Below are positions 24,727-33,035 of a stretch of DNA of 64,000 nucleotides, one piece after another. Location: positions 185,523 to 249,522 of the forward strand of contig NZ_FRBC01000001.1 in the NCBI RefSeq assembly GCF_900142515.1, read 5' to 3'. Within the stretch, counting starts at the first letter, position 1. The number at the start of each line of letters is the position of its first letter. The position numbers were made by a program, and so were the translations under genes. The DNA is from Pseudoselenomonas ruminantium. GTDB lineage: Bacteria; Bacillota; Negativicutes; Selenomonadales; Selenomonadaceae. The notes beneath the pieces were generated by a model, which was given only the letters and a program-made list of their open reading frames with translations, made no database searches and was not told the origin of the DNA.

Positions 24727-25848
24727 ATGAGACATTGGCAGAAGATAACGGCGGCTACGCTCTCCGTGGTGCTGACGGCTTCCACGGCGTATGCTTCGCT
24801 GGAAGATGATAAGGCCGGCTATGACAAGAAGGCCGAGGAACTCAAGGGCAGGAGTGCGGCATTGCAGTCCAAGATTGAATCCCTGTCTGAGGAAAAGCGG
24901 CTGATTGATGAGGAAGCCGATGCGGCCATCGCTGAACACAAGGAATTGAAGGCGGCGCTGGATGAAACACTGGACCGCATGGAAAAGAATGAAAACCGCC
25001 TCCAGGAAGTGGAGGCGGACTACGATAAGAAAAGTGCGAAGCTCGGCAAGCGGGTGCGGGATATCTATGTGAATGGCCAGATTTCCTATCTGGATGTGCT
25101 CTTTGGGGCCAAGGATTTTTCCGATCTGATGACGCGTATGGACCTCCTGAAGAAGGTAATCAAGCAGGATTATGACCTCGTGCATCTGGTGCTGGACGAG
25201 AAGGCCGAAATCGAAGCGACACAGAAAAGCCTGGAAAAAGACCGCAAGGCCCGGGCGGAGCAGGAACTCAAGGCCCGTCAGGCCAGAGAAGTCATGGAAG
25301 AGAAGGTCAGGAAGCGCAAGGCCATCATCGACCAGATGAAGAGCGATAAGGCCACGGTTGACCGTCAATATGATGAAATGATGGCCGCTTCCAAACAGAT
25401 TGAGGATATGCTGCGCCGCAGTAGCATGGCCAATCTGCCGGCACCTGCTGGTGGCGGTGGGGGCAATGGTTCCATGATCTGGCCCGTTGGCGGTACGGTG
25501 ACTTCGGATTTTGGCTGGCGTACGCATCCGATTACGGGAACCCAAAAGTTCCATAGTGGTATTGATATTGGGGCAGATTATGGCGTGCCGATTGCGGCAG
25601 CTGCCTCGGGAACGGTGGAATATGCAGGGTGGATTTCTGGTTATGGCAATACTGTGATCATCAATCATGGCGGTGGCATAACCACTCTGTATGGGCACAA
25701 TCAATCCCTGGCGGCATCTGTAGGCCAGAGCGTCAGTCAGGGAGAAACCATAGCGTATTGTGGTTCTACGGGTAATTCCACTGGCCCTCACTGCCATTTC
25801 GAAGTGCGGCAGAATGGTTCACCCGTCAGCCCGTATGGTTATCTTTGA
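24727..25848 (+). CDS. EnvC-like murein hydrolase activator (M23 domain)
   Basis: A 373-residue exported protein. After a signal peptide (residues 1-23, ending in TAYA) comes a long antiparallel coiled coil (about 25-230), then a glycine linker and a LytM/M23 domain. The catalytic motifs are present: HSGIDIGADYG, YGHN and HCHFEVRQNG. E. coli EnvC is inactive and only activates amidases, but this protein keeps the histidines and aspartate for zinc, so it could itself be an endopeptidase. The position right after ftsX (4 bp gap) matches the known FtsEX-controlled coiled-coil hydrolases such as EnvC, PcsB and CwlO. ATG at 24727 is chosen over an upstream GTG inside ftsX because it gives a proper signal peptide. 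Confidence 0.9.
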   Translation: MRHWQKITAATLSVVLTASTAYASLEDDKAGYDKKAEELKGRSAALQSKIESLSEEKRLIDEEADAAIAEHKELKAALDETLDRMEKNENRLQEVEADYDKKSAKLGKRVRDIYVNGQISYLDVLFGAKDFSDLMTRMDLLKKVIKQDYDLVHLVLDEKAEIEATQKSLEKDRKARAEQELKARQAREVMEEKVRKRKAIIDQMKSDKATVDRQYDEMMAASKQIEDMLRRSSMANLPAPAGGGGGNGSMIWPVGGTVTSDFGWRTHPITGTQKFHSGIDIGADYGVPIAAAASGTVEYAGWISGYGNTVIINHGGGITTLYGHNQSLAASVGQSVSQGETIAYCGSTGNSTGPHCHFEVRQNGSPVSPYGYL

Positions 25849-25873
25849 GCGTTACGATAGAAGGTGAAAGTTT

Positions 25874-27016
25874 TTGAGTAAGAAGAAAATAGCGCTGATT
25901 GTTCTGGTAACGGCTGTGATATCCAGTTTCCTGACCGTTATGGGCCTGATGAAGCTCTTTGGGCTGAGCGGGGATAAGACGACGGATCTGCTGCGGTTCT
26001 TCGGCGTCAAGCGCATGATTGAAACCCGTTATGTCACTGATGTGGACAGCAGCAAGCTGATGGACGGGGCCATAGATGGCATGGTGAAGTCCTTGGGGGA
26101 CCCGCATTCTATCTATATGAAGACTTCTTTATATAAATCCCTCAAGGAACATACGGCGGGCGCTTTTGGCGGCATCGGTGTGACCATGGGCTTCAAGGAT
26201 GACAAGGTCACGATCATGTCTGTATTGGAAGGTACACCCGGGGAAAAGGTAGGCCTCAAGGTCGGGGATGAGATCATGTCGGTAGATGGGACGCCTGTCA
26301 CGGAATTCCAGCCCGAGGAAGTGGCCATGCACATCCGCGGCGAAGCCGGCACGGAAGTCAAGCTGATGATTCATCGTGCCGACGAAGAAGATAGGGAATA
26401 TGCCATCGAGCGGGATATGATAAAAGTCCGTTCGACCAAGGGCAAGATGCTGGATGAGAGCAATATGGGCTATATCCGCATTGCTTCCTTTGGGGAAAAT
26501 ACGGCAGAAGAGTTCAAGGAAGAATATGAAAAGCTGGAAGAAGCGGGGATGCAGGGCTTGATTATCGACCTGCGGCAGAATCCCGGCGGCCTTATCACAA
26601 GCTGCGTCGATGTAGCGAAGATGCTGGTTCCCAAGGGAAATATCGTTTCCGTCGTGCAGAAGGATGGCAGCAGGGAAGAATATGATTCCGATCTGGAAGC
26701 GGTCAAATATCCCCTGGTTGTCCTGATTGATGGCAACAGTGCCAGCGCTTCGGAAATCCTGGCTGGTGCCTTGCAGGATACAGAGGCGGCGACCATTGTC
26801 GGCATGAAATCCTATGGCAAAGGGTCGGTGCAGGTAGTTGTGCCTTTGTTCCATGATGATGGATTGAAACTGACCATTGCCAAATATTATACGCCCAGCG
26901 GCAAATGTATCGATGGCATTGGCATTGAGCCGGATGTGACGGTAAATCTCAGTGAAGAGGATACGGAAGACAAGCAGCTCAATATGGCCAAAGAGATCTT
27001 GCAGCAAAAATTATAA
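25874..27016 (+). CDS. ctpA: S41 family C-terminal processing protease
   Basis: A 380-residue serine protease. An N-terminal signal anchor (residues about 3-25) is followed by a PDZ domain with FGGIGVTMGFKDDKVTIMSVLEGTPGEKVGLKVGD (in part) and a tail-specific protease domain. The catalytic serine lies in GNSASASEILAGAL and the lysine in SYGKGSVQ, forming the Ser/Lys dyad of this family. Such proteases cleave C-termini of envelope proteins and often regulate peptidoglycan hydrolases. It follows the EnvC-like gene by 25 bp and ends the ftsEX operon; a strong terminator follows. The start is TTG at 25874, with GAAGGTG about 9 bases upstream. Confidence 0.93.
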   Translation: MSKKKIALIVLVTAVISSFLTVMGLMKLFGLSGDKTTDLLRFFGVKRMIETRYVTDVDSSKLMDGAIDGMVKSLGDPHSIYMKTSLYKSLKEHTAGAFGGIGVTMGFKDDKVTIMSVLEGTPGEKVGLKVGDEIMSVDGTPVTEFQPEEVAMHIRGEAGTEVKLMIHRADEEDREYAIERDMIKVRSTKGKMLDESNMGYIRIASFGENTAEEFKEEYEKLEEAGMQGLIIDLRQNPGGLITSCVDVAKMLVPKGNIVSVVQKDGSREEYDSDLEAVKYPLVVLIDGNSASASEILAGALQDTEAATIVGMKSYGKGSVQVVVPLFHDDGLKLTIAKYYTPSGKCIDGIGIEPDVTVNLSEEDTEDKQLNMAKEILQQKL

Positions 27017-27023
27017 GGGCGAT

Positions 27024-27067
27024 AAACACAAAAAAACGCTTGCGCAGCAGCAAGCGTTTTTTGTGTT
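27024..27067. terminator. Bidirectional terminator after ctpA
   Basis: AAAAAACGCTTGC / GCAAGCGTTTTTT with a 6-nt loop, and flanking AACACA / TGTGTT extending the stem. It serves ctpA and the convergent DUF2939-like gene. Confidence 0.93.
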
Positions 27068-27072
27068 TTGGC

Positions 27073-27750
27073 TCAAGCTTTTTTATTCTTCTCGGCCTCT
27101 TTGGTGGCATTATAGAAATCTTTGAGATTCTCGATTTTATTCATTTTCCAGGTGCCATCTTCCAGCTGGATCATACGGATTTTCAATTCATAATCGGCAT
27201 TGAGGGATTCATCATGAAGCCCCATAGCAACTACTGTGCCGGTACCATCTTTTTCCGTGGATTTCACGCCGGTGAATTTCAGTTTATCGGCATTGGTTTC
27301 CTTTAACAGATTTTCTGCCGGATTCTCTTTTTGGCGTTTGGATTTTTTTCCGCCATCCTTTTTATCATCGAGATCTTTGAATTCGCCGGTTTCCACATAT
27401 TCTTTGACGGAGGATTCAATCAGGCTCGTCAGCGTCGGCTTCAGCAGCTTGGCAAAGTTGGCGGCCAAGGCTTTGGTCTGGGCGTCCATGGTCGTATCTT
27501 CCTCCAGGGATATTTCAATGATATCGTCAAAGGCTGAGTCGGCCAGACTCTTGGTATCCACATGACGGCTGAACTTTTCCCAGTTGTGTTCTTTGACGGA
27601 ATCCTGAATCAATTGCAGGGAGTAAGCCGGGGTGCGTTTGTAGTACATATAGCCGCCAATTCCGCAGGCAATCAAGACAATCACTGCGATTAAAGCGATT
27701 ATTTTTTTGTTCCAGGATTTACCGTTTTCTTGTTTGTCCATTTCTTCCAT
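27073..27750 (-). CDS. DUF2939-like membrane-anchored protein
   Basis: A 225-residue protein of unknown function. A short cytoplasmic start (MEEMDKQENGKSWNKK) is followed by one transmembrane helix (residues about 17-34) and an extracytoplasmic domain. The sequence after the helix, RTPAYSLQLIQDSVKEHNWEKFSRHVDTKSL, matches the opening of DUF2939 proteins, which repeat a 'where residue counts spent on a helix meet HVD' pattern. A lysine-rich segment (DKKDGGKKSKRQKEN) interrupts the domain near residue 140. The protein ends with a beta-rich part (ADYELKIRMIQLEDGTWKMNKIENL) typical of NTF2-like folds. It is monocistronic. Confidence 0.7.
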   Translation of the reverse strand: MEEMDKQENGKSWNKKIIALIAVIVLIACGIGGYMYYKRTPAYSLQLIQDSVKEHNWEKFSRHVDTKSLADSAFDDIIEISLEEDTTMDAQTKALAANFAKLLKPTLTSLIESSVKEYVETGEFKDLDDKKDGGKKSKRQKENPAENLLKETNADKLKFTGVKSTEKDGTGTVVAMGLHDESLNADYELKIRMIQLEDGTWKMNKIENLKDFYNATKEAEKNKKA

Positions 27751-27876
27751 GTCATCATCATCTCCTCATTTTTTTTCCGAAAATATCATACCATTTTTAA
27801 CGCATGATTACAATTAAAGGAATATTAGAATTGCAATCGAATAAAAGTGAAATCAATGACTTTTGAAAAAAGACAT

Positions 27877-27905
27877 TTGACAAGCAGATAAGTATACCAT
27901 ATGAT
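27877..27905 (+). promoter_or_regulatory. Sigma-A promoter of the ygiB/ygiC-like operon
   Basis: TTGACA at 27877-27882 and TATGAT at 27900-27905 with a 17-bp spacer, giving a start near 27912 and a short leader of about 20-30 nt. Confidence 0.85.
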
Positions 27906-27932
27906 AAAAAAGAATAATGCGAAAAGTGGTGG

Positions 27933-28511
27933 ATGATTTTGTTGAGTGGTAAAACGACAAAAGCGCTGGCGATTTTTACGGCAGTGGCAACAACAGCAGT
28001 ATTTACTTCCTGTGGTGTAGAGGATGAGGAGGTCCCGACTGCGCAGGATAACGCAAATGTATTGACGGATAGTGATGGGAATGAGTATACTTTGACCCAG
28101 AATGATGATGGTTCGGAAACCGCTACCTATGATGATGGCCGGACGGTTACGTTCAAGCGGGATGATGATGGCAACCTGAGTTTCCTGGCAGGCTCAGCTT
28201 CTCTGCTGGCTGGGCTGGCGGCAGGTTATTATCTGTTCCATGGGCTGAGCAATGGCCGTGGCGGCTATTATAATGCCAAAACCCATCGCTATACCACCTT
28301 TGACCCGGTGCAGCCGGTCAAGGACAAGGAGGACAAGGGTTCAGGTTCCAGTTCCGGCGGCAGCCGCAGCAGTTCCTCAAGCAGTAAGACCAATAAAAGC
28401 AGCGATGTATCCACCAGCAAGAGCAGTACGAAAAGTACGGCTAAGAGCGCGGTAAGTTCCAGTTCTAAGAGCGGTTTTGGTTCTGCCGGAGCGAGAAGTT
28501 CCGCATCGTGA
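27933..28511 (+). CDS. YgiB/DUF1190-like lipoprotein
   Basis: A 192-residue secreted protein. The N-terminal hydrophobic segment ends in VFTSCG, a likely lipobox with Cys27. An acidic region follows, with two beta-like repeats (DSDGNEYTLTQNDDGSE, YDDGRTVTFKRDDDGN). A glycine-rich hydrophobic stretch (LLAGLAAGYYLFHGLSNGRGGYY) precedes a segment YNAKTHRYTTFD, and the last 80 residues are mostly serine, lysine and threonine, ending SGFGSAGARSS. The same layout is seen in E. coli YgiB (DUF1190), whose gene also precedes ygiC; similarity is in architecture more than sequence. Start could be ATG 27933 or TTG 27942, the latter with better RBS spacing. It starts the operon with the ATP-grasp gene. 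Confidence 0.65.
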   Translation: MILLSGKTTKALAIFTAVATTAVFTSCGVEDEEVPTAQDNANVLTDSDGNEYTLTQNDDGSETATYDDGRTVTFKRDDDGNLSFLAGSASLLAGLAAGYYLFHGLSNGRGGYYNAKTHRYTTFDPVQPVKDKEDKGSGSSSGGSRSSSSSSKTNKSSDVSTSKSSTKSTAKSAVSSSSKSGFGSAGARSSAS

Positions 28512-28529
28512 GAAAGGAAGTGATTGCAG

Positions 28530-29837
28530 GTGATTGCGGATTGGCGGGATTTATTGAACCGGGAAATATTCCCTTTTGTGGAGTACGAAGGGTATGAGGA
28601 TAAATATCCGACGAAGGATATCAGGATGCTGGATAAGGAAAGGGCTGAGGAACTGCGTTACGTCAGTGGTGTCCTGTTCGGCGCCTTTCAGCGGGCTGTG
28701 GAGGTCTGCCAGCAATGCGGGGAAAGTTTTCTGGCGGATTTGGAGATCCCGCCGCAGCTGATTCCTTATCTGCAGAAAGAAAATCCCCTGCGGCTGGCCT
28801 CATGGCTGTCGCGTTTTGATTATGTGCTGGACAAGCAGGGGAATCTCCATATGGTGGAAATCAATGCCGACACGCCCTGTGCGGTAGTGGAGGCCTATTA
28901 TGGCAACATGGTGGCCTGCAATCACTTTGAGGTGGAAGATCCGAATCATGGGGAGTATGACAAGCTCTGCAATTGGCTCAATGAGATCTTTTTGGCCTCG
29001 GAACCGGGAGTCAGCATCAGTACGGGCAGGTTCCATCGCCGGCATCCCTTTCTGTTTTCCTGCTTTGATGATTATCCGGAAGACCTTGCTACGACTAAGT
29101 TCCTGATGCAGGCCATGAAGAAGAATACCATGGCGGTGGAGGCAGATGATGCCATAACCTTCGTCTCATTCTATGATCTGGCGGTACGGAATGATGGCAG
29201 CATCCTGTTGCCGGATGGACGCACGGCAAATGCCATCTATCGCCTGCATCCGTTGGAAATCCTGATCGAGGAGACGACGCCGGAAGGCGAGTCCTTGGGA
29301 AAGGACTTTATGGATGGCTATTTGCAGGGGCGTTATATGATGTTCAATCCGCCTGAGTCCATCATCATGCAATCCAAGGCCTTTCAGGCATTGGTCTGGG
29401 CATTGGACAACCAGCCGGTGGGGATGTCTTCCGCATTTACAGAGGAGGAATCCGCCATTATCAGCCGCTATATGCTGCCCTCGTACTTTGCCCGGGATTT
29501 TTCGCCGGAGAAGATAGCCGCAAATGCAGCCTGGATACGGAAGCCCATCTGGGGACGGGAAGGTGCCGGCATCGAAGTGTTGGACAGACAGGGCGTGAAG
29601 CTTGTCAAGGATGTGGATGCAGACAATATCGTGCGCCGGGATAGCAAGGATGATATGTATCAGCTCTTTGTGGATCAGCAGGAATGTGAGGCTGACACGG
29701 ACAGCGGGCGGCTGACGGGCTATCAGACGTTGAGCTGCTTTATGTTGGGCAAGACTCCCAGTGCCCTCTATGCCCGCTTCTCGCCAGAGCAGATTGCGGG
29801 CACGGAAGCATATTGGCTTCCGTTGGGATTGCAATAA
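28530..29837 (+). CDS. Glutathionylspermidine synthase-family ATP-grasp protein (YgiC-like)
   Basis: A 435-residue protein of the GSP_synth family (PF03738). Recognisable blocks are FDYVLDKQGNLHMVEINADTP near residue 95, DLAVRNDGSILLPDGR, YRLHPLEIL, and WIRKPIWGREGAGIEVLD near residue 335, which corresponds to the ATP-grasp lysine and glycine loop. Family members ligate peptide-like substrates to amines; E. coli YgiC and YjfC lack an assigned substrate. No amidase domain is present, unlike bifunctional GspS. GTG at 28530 is preferred because AAGGAAG lies 9 bases upstream; an in-frame TTG at 28524 is too close. Pairing with a lipoprotein suggests an envelope role. Confidence 0.85.
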   Translation: MIADWRDLLNREIFPFVEYEGYEDKYPTKDIRMLDKERAEELRYVSGVLFGAFQRAVEVCQQCGESFLADLEIPPQLIPYLQKENPLRLASWLSRFDYVLDKQGNLHMVEINADTPCAVVEAYYGNMVACNHFEVEDPNHGEYDKLCNWLNEIFLASEPGVSISTGRFHRRHPFLFSCFDDYPEDLATTKFLMQAMKKNTMAVEADDAITFVSFYDLAVRNDGSILLPDGRTANAIYRLHPLEILIEETTPEGESLGKDFMDGYLQGRYMMFNPPESIIMQSKAFQALVWALDNQPVGMSSAFTEEESAIISRYMLPSYFARDFSPEKIAANAAWIRKPIWGREGAGIEVLDRQGVKLVKDVDADNIVRRDSKDDMYQLFVDQQECEADTDSGRLTGYQTLSCFMLGKTPSALYARFSPEQIAGTEAYWLPLGLQ

Positions 29838-29980
29838 TATTCAAAATAATTATTTTCTATTACTTAGGGATAGATTTTTCCGAAGTAATATGATAATATA
29901 GGTTTCAGACAATAATAGCAAACAATACCTTACCTTTTCCCCAAGATGTAAGGAAAAACTTATGGGAGTGTGAAAGAACT

Positions 29981-30748
29981 ATGTTTTTGGAAGAACGCCA
30001 GGAAATCATTCTGAACATGTTAGCCCGTGATGGCAAGGTTCGCGTACGTGAGCTCAGCGAGAAGTTCAAGGTTACCGAAGACTGCATCCGCAAGGATTTG
30101 GGCGCTCTGGAAAAGAAGGGCAAGCTCAAGCGTACTTATGGTGGTGCTGTGCGCATCCGCGAGAACAGCCATATGCTGGAAGTCAGCAAGCATCGCAACA
30201 CCGATGTGGAAGCTAAGCAGCGCATTGCTCAGGCGGCTGTGAAACTCATCCATGAACGCGACATGGTGTTTCTGGATATCTCTACGAGTAATCTGGCCAT
30301 TGCGGAACTGCTGGTCAAGATGGACCAGGATATCACGGTCGTGACGAACATGATTGACATTCTCGTGGTCCTCGCCCGCAATCCGAAAATCCGCGTGGTC
30401 TTCGCTGGCGGCAAGATCAACAAGAGCCGCGATGGTTTCTGGGGCGGCATGACGCTGGACTTCATCTCTCGTCTGAAACCGGATATCGCTTTCGTTGGTG
30501 CAGTAGGCGTTGATGTCAAGGAAAACAGCGTTTCCACCTATGATATCGATGACGGCATCAACAAGGCGGCCATCATCCGTCACAGCAAGAAGGCTTATGT
30601 CGTAGCCGAAGCACGCAAGCTCAGCACGGATGGCAACTACAACTACACGACGCTCGATACTCTGTCCGGCCTGATCACCGATACGCTGCCGGCACAGGAC
30701 ATCCAGGAAGCGGCTGATTCTTACGGGGTGGAAATCATTCTGCCATGA
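29981..30748 (+). CDS. DeoR family transcriptional regulator
   Basis: A 255-residue repressor-type protein. The N-terminal winged HTH has ERQEIILNMLARDGKVRVRELSEKF followed by the recognition helix VTEDCIRKDLGALEKKGKLKRTYGGAV. The C-terminal DeoR sensor domain shows VFLDISTSNLAIAELL, FAGGKINKSRDGFWG and FVGAVGVD, usually a phosphosugar-binding site. Its stop codon overlaps the start of the next gene (ATGA), so the two proteins are translationally coupled. The regulator may control that downstream envelope enzyme or an unlinked sugar gene. Confidence 0.92.
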   Translation: MFLEERQEIILNMLARDGKVRVRELSEKFKVTEDCIRKDLGALEKKGKLKRTYGGAVRIRENSHMLEVSKHRNTDVEAKQRIAQAAVKLIHERDMVFLDISTSNLAIAELLVKMDQDITVVTNMIDILVVLARNPKIRVVFAGGKINKSRDGFWGGMTLDFISRLKPDIAFVGAVGVDVKENSVSTYDIDDGINKAAIIRHSKKAYVVAEARKLSTDGNYNYTTLDTLSGLITDTLPAQDIQEAADSYGVEIILP

Positions 30749-32763
30749 GTATGAATTTCCCTTCACGTTTGAGCTGGGAAAATTTTCATAAGATAATTGT
30801 GGAAGGACTGAAGGTATATGCTTTTTACCTGGCAGTCCTTTCCCTTTTCCGGCTCTTTTTTATCCTGTGGCTCCATGATTATTGGGGACCAAACACCGGC
30901 AGCAGCGATGTACTGCTGGCGCTATGGCGGGGCAGCCGCCTGAGCATGCAGACGGCAGGGGCGCTGACGCTCCTCAGCTTTGTGCCGGCTTTGGCCGCGC
31001 ATTATCTTTGGCCGAAAGTGGAACGATGCCTTTGGTTGGGCATGAATGGCTTGCTTCTGGGTGCGCTATCCGTGCTATATATGGCCAGCTTTCCCTATTA
31101 TCGTATCTACCGCATGAATTTCAATCAGATGATTTTCACGGGGATGAATGAGGATTGGGCAGCTTTGTTCTGGACCATGGTGGACCAGTATGCCCTGCCG
31201 GCAAGGTTTGCGGGAGCGATGGTGCTGGCTTTGGTGCTTTGGCAGCTCCTGCGCAGGCTGCTTGGCTGGGAAATACCGTTGCTTCCCATCCGTCACTGGC
31301 CGTTCTGGAAGAAACTGGTGGTGCGGGCGGCGTTCCTCTATGGTGTTTATCTGGCCGTGCTGTTGGGCATCTTCGGTGGCAGCTTGGGCTGGCAGACGGC
31401 GGTGGACTGGGAAAATGCCGGCGTGACCAAGGATGAGTTCCTGAATGAGGCCATCCTGGATAATCCGCAGGCCATCTACCGCGCTTATAACCTCAACAGC
31501 CGCATGCTGGCCTGCAACGGGCTGGATTTTACCATGGAAGATATCCGCCAGCTGGCGGCTGAGCTGAGCGGCAAGCCCGCGGATACCGATAATCTCGACG
31601 TCTATCTAAAGAAGACGGTGGTGCAGGGGACGGCTGAGCCGCCCCGTCATGTCTTTGTGATTCTCTCGGAGAGTCTGGCCAACTGGCCGCTGTTGGAGCG
31701 GTATAAAGATATTCCCATTGCCGATGATCTGCGTGCTTTGATCGCAGAGCAGGATACGGATTATTGCCCGACCTTCCTGCCAAATGGTGCCAGCACCGTG
31801 TCGGCCGTGACGGGCATGGTCACGGGCTGGGCGGATGCCAACCTTTACCTGACCACCATGCCGGAATCCTTTGCGGCGCCTTATCCCACGGCTTCGGCAC
31901 CTCAGCTGGCAAAGCTCGGCTATGATACGAACTTTTTCTATGCCGGGCCGGCTACTTGGGAGCGGATTGGCGCGTTCACGCAGGCGCAGGGGTTCGCTCA
32001 TTTTTACAGCCGGGGCGATTTCGGTGATGTGCCGGGCAGTGTCTGGGGCTGTGAGGATGAATGCCTCTATGCCAATGTGCTGGAACGGCTGACGGATGCC
32101 CCGAGTTTCAATGTGATCCTCAATGCTTCCAACCACAGCCCGTATGATGTGGATGTAGAAGCCAAGGGCTATGACAAAGAAAAAGTGCGGGCAGCACTGC
32201 CCGCGGAGTATCAACAGGATGAGGAACTCCTGCGGGAGCTGGGCCATTACTGGTATGCCCAGCGGGAACTGGCGAAGTTCGTCAAGGATATCAAGGCGAG
32301 ATATCCTGACAGTCTCGTGCTTATCGTGGGCGACCACGGTGACCGCTACAATATTGAAAAACAACCCGATATGTATGCTCGTTATGGCATCCCGTTCATT
32401 TTGACTGGTCAGGATGTCCATAAGGGGACATTGCTTTCTGACAGTGCCGGCAGCCAGATTGATATATTCCCCACGCTGATGGAACTCGTGGCCCCCAAGG
32501 GCGCGGATTACATGGCCTTGGGCCAGAGCCTTACGACCACCAGCAATAAGGGCGTCAACTATGGCTTTTGGATCACGCGCACGGCCATCGGCAAGGCTGA
32601 TACCGTGCCTTTGGCACCAGAGGCTGTGGATGGCAATGAAGCGCCGACCATCGACGATCAGGTCATGCAGGATTATATCAATGCCGTGCGGGCGATATCG
32701 TGGTGGCGGCCCAAATATGGACCGATCTTAGACCAAAAGATCTTGGATGAAAAAGGAAGATGA
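30745..32763 (+). CDS. LTA synthase-like membrane sulfatase-fold transferase
   Basis: A 672-residue protein. Five hydrophobic segments fill residues 20-215. An extracytoplasmic alkaline phosphatase/sulfatase-fold domain follows from about 290. The metal and nucleophile motifs are VFVILSESLANWP (first metal ligand), NGASTVSAVTGM (expected catalytic Thr/Ser) and IVGDHGDRYN (second metal site). The layout is that of LtaS and related phosphoglycerol transferases, including OpgB in Gram-negative bacteria. In a diderm organism the acceptor may be a periplasmic glucan, a lipid or a surface polymer rather than lipoteichoic acid. Coupled to the DeoR gene by a 4-bp overlap. The C-terminal 60 residues are outside the core fold. 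Confidence 0.85.
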   Translation: MSMNFPSRLSWENFHKIIVEGLKVYAFYLAVLSLFRLFFILWLHDYWGPNTGSSDVLLALWRGSRLSMQTAGALTLLSFVPALAAHYLWPKVERCLWLGMNGLLLGALSVLYMASFPYYRIYRMNFNQMIFTGMNEDWAALFWTMVDQYALPARFAGAMVLALVLWQLLRRLLGWEIPLLPIRHWPFWKKLVVRAAFLYGVYLAVLLGIFGGSLGWQTAVDWENAGVTKDEFLNEAILDNPQAIYRAYNLNSRMLACNGLDFTMEDIRQLAAELSGKPADTDNLDVYLKKTVVQGTAEPPRHVFVILSESLANWPLLERYKDIPIADDLRALIAEQDTDYCPTFLPNGASTVSAVTGMVTGWADANLYLTTMPESFAAPYPTASAPQLAKLGYDTNFFYAGPATWERIGAFTQAQGFAHFYSRGDFGDVPGSVWGCEDECLYANVLERLTDAPSFNVILNASNHSPYDVDVEAKGYDKEKVRAALPAEYQQDEELLRELGHYWYAQRELAKFVKDIKARYPDSLVLIVGDHGDRYNIEKQPDMYARYGIPFILTGQDVHKGTLLSDSAGSQIDIFPTLMELVAPKGADYMALGQSLTTTSNKGVNYGFWITRTAIGKADTVPLAPEAVDGNEAPTIDDQVMQDYINAVRAISWWRPKYGPILDQKILDEKGR

Positions 32764-32835
32764 TGGATGTTTTCATTTCATGACAAGTGGAATGAAGCCT
32801 TGGTTGCCAGCTGAATATTATTGTGGCTTATGACC

Positions 32836-32880
32836 TCAGTCCGCACCTTGTTCGGATTTTTTACAAGTGTTGCGGACTGA
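32836..32880 (+). terminator. Terminator after the LtaS-like gene
   Basis: TCAGTCCGC pairs with GCGGACTGA around a 27-nt loop that contains a further CTTG/CAAG pairing; A/T-rich sequence with TTTATTTT follows. Confidence 0.65.
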
Positions 32881-32905
32881 ATCTTTATTTTAAATAATCT
32901 AAAAA

Positions 32906-32934
32906 TTGACGCAAATATAAATATAATATATAAT
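32906..32934 (+). promoter_or_regulatory. Promoter of the two-partner secretion operon
   Basis: TTGACG at 32906-32911 and a perfect TATAAT at 32929-32934, with a 17-bp spacer. The predicted 5' leader is about 95 nt. The region is very A/T-rich compared with its surroundings. Confidence 0.87.
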
Positions 32935-33035
32935 TGTAATAATAGCAGGAATAGGCGCATTTTTAAAGAATAGTTTAAAAAAATGATCAGGGATAGCACC
33001 CTTATAGATGGATCGGGAAAGAGGGGGACTTTGTC

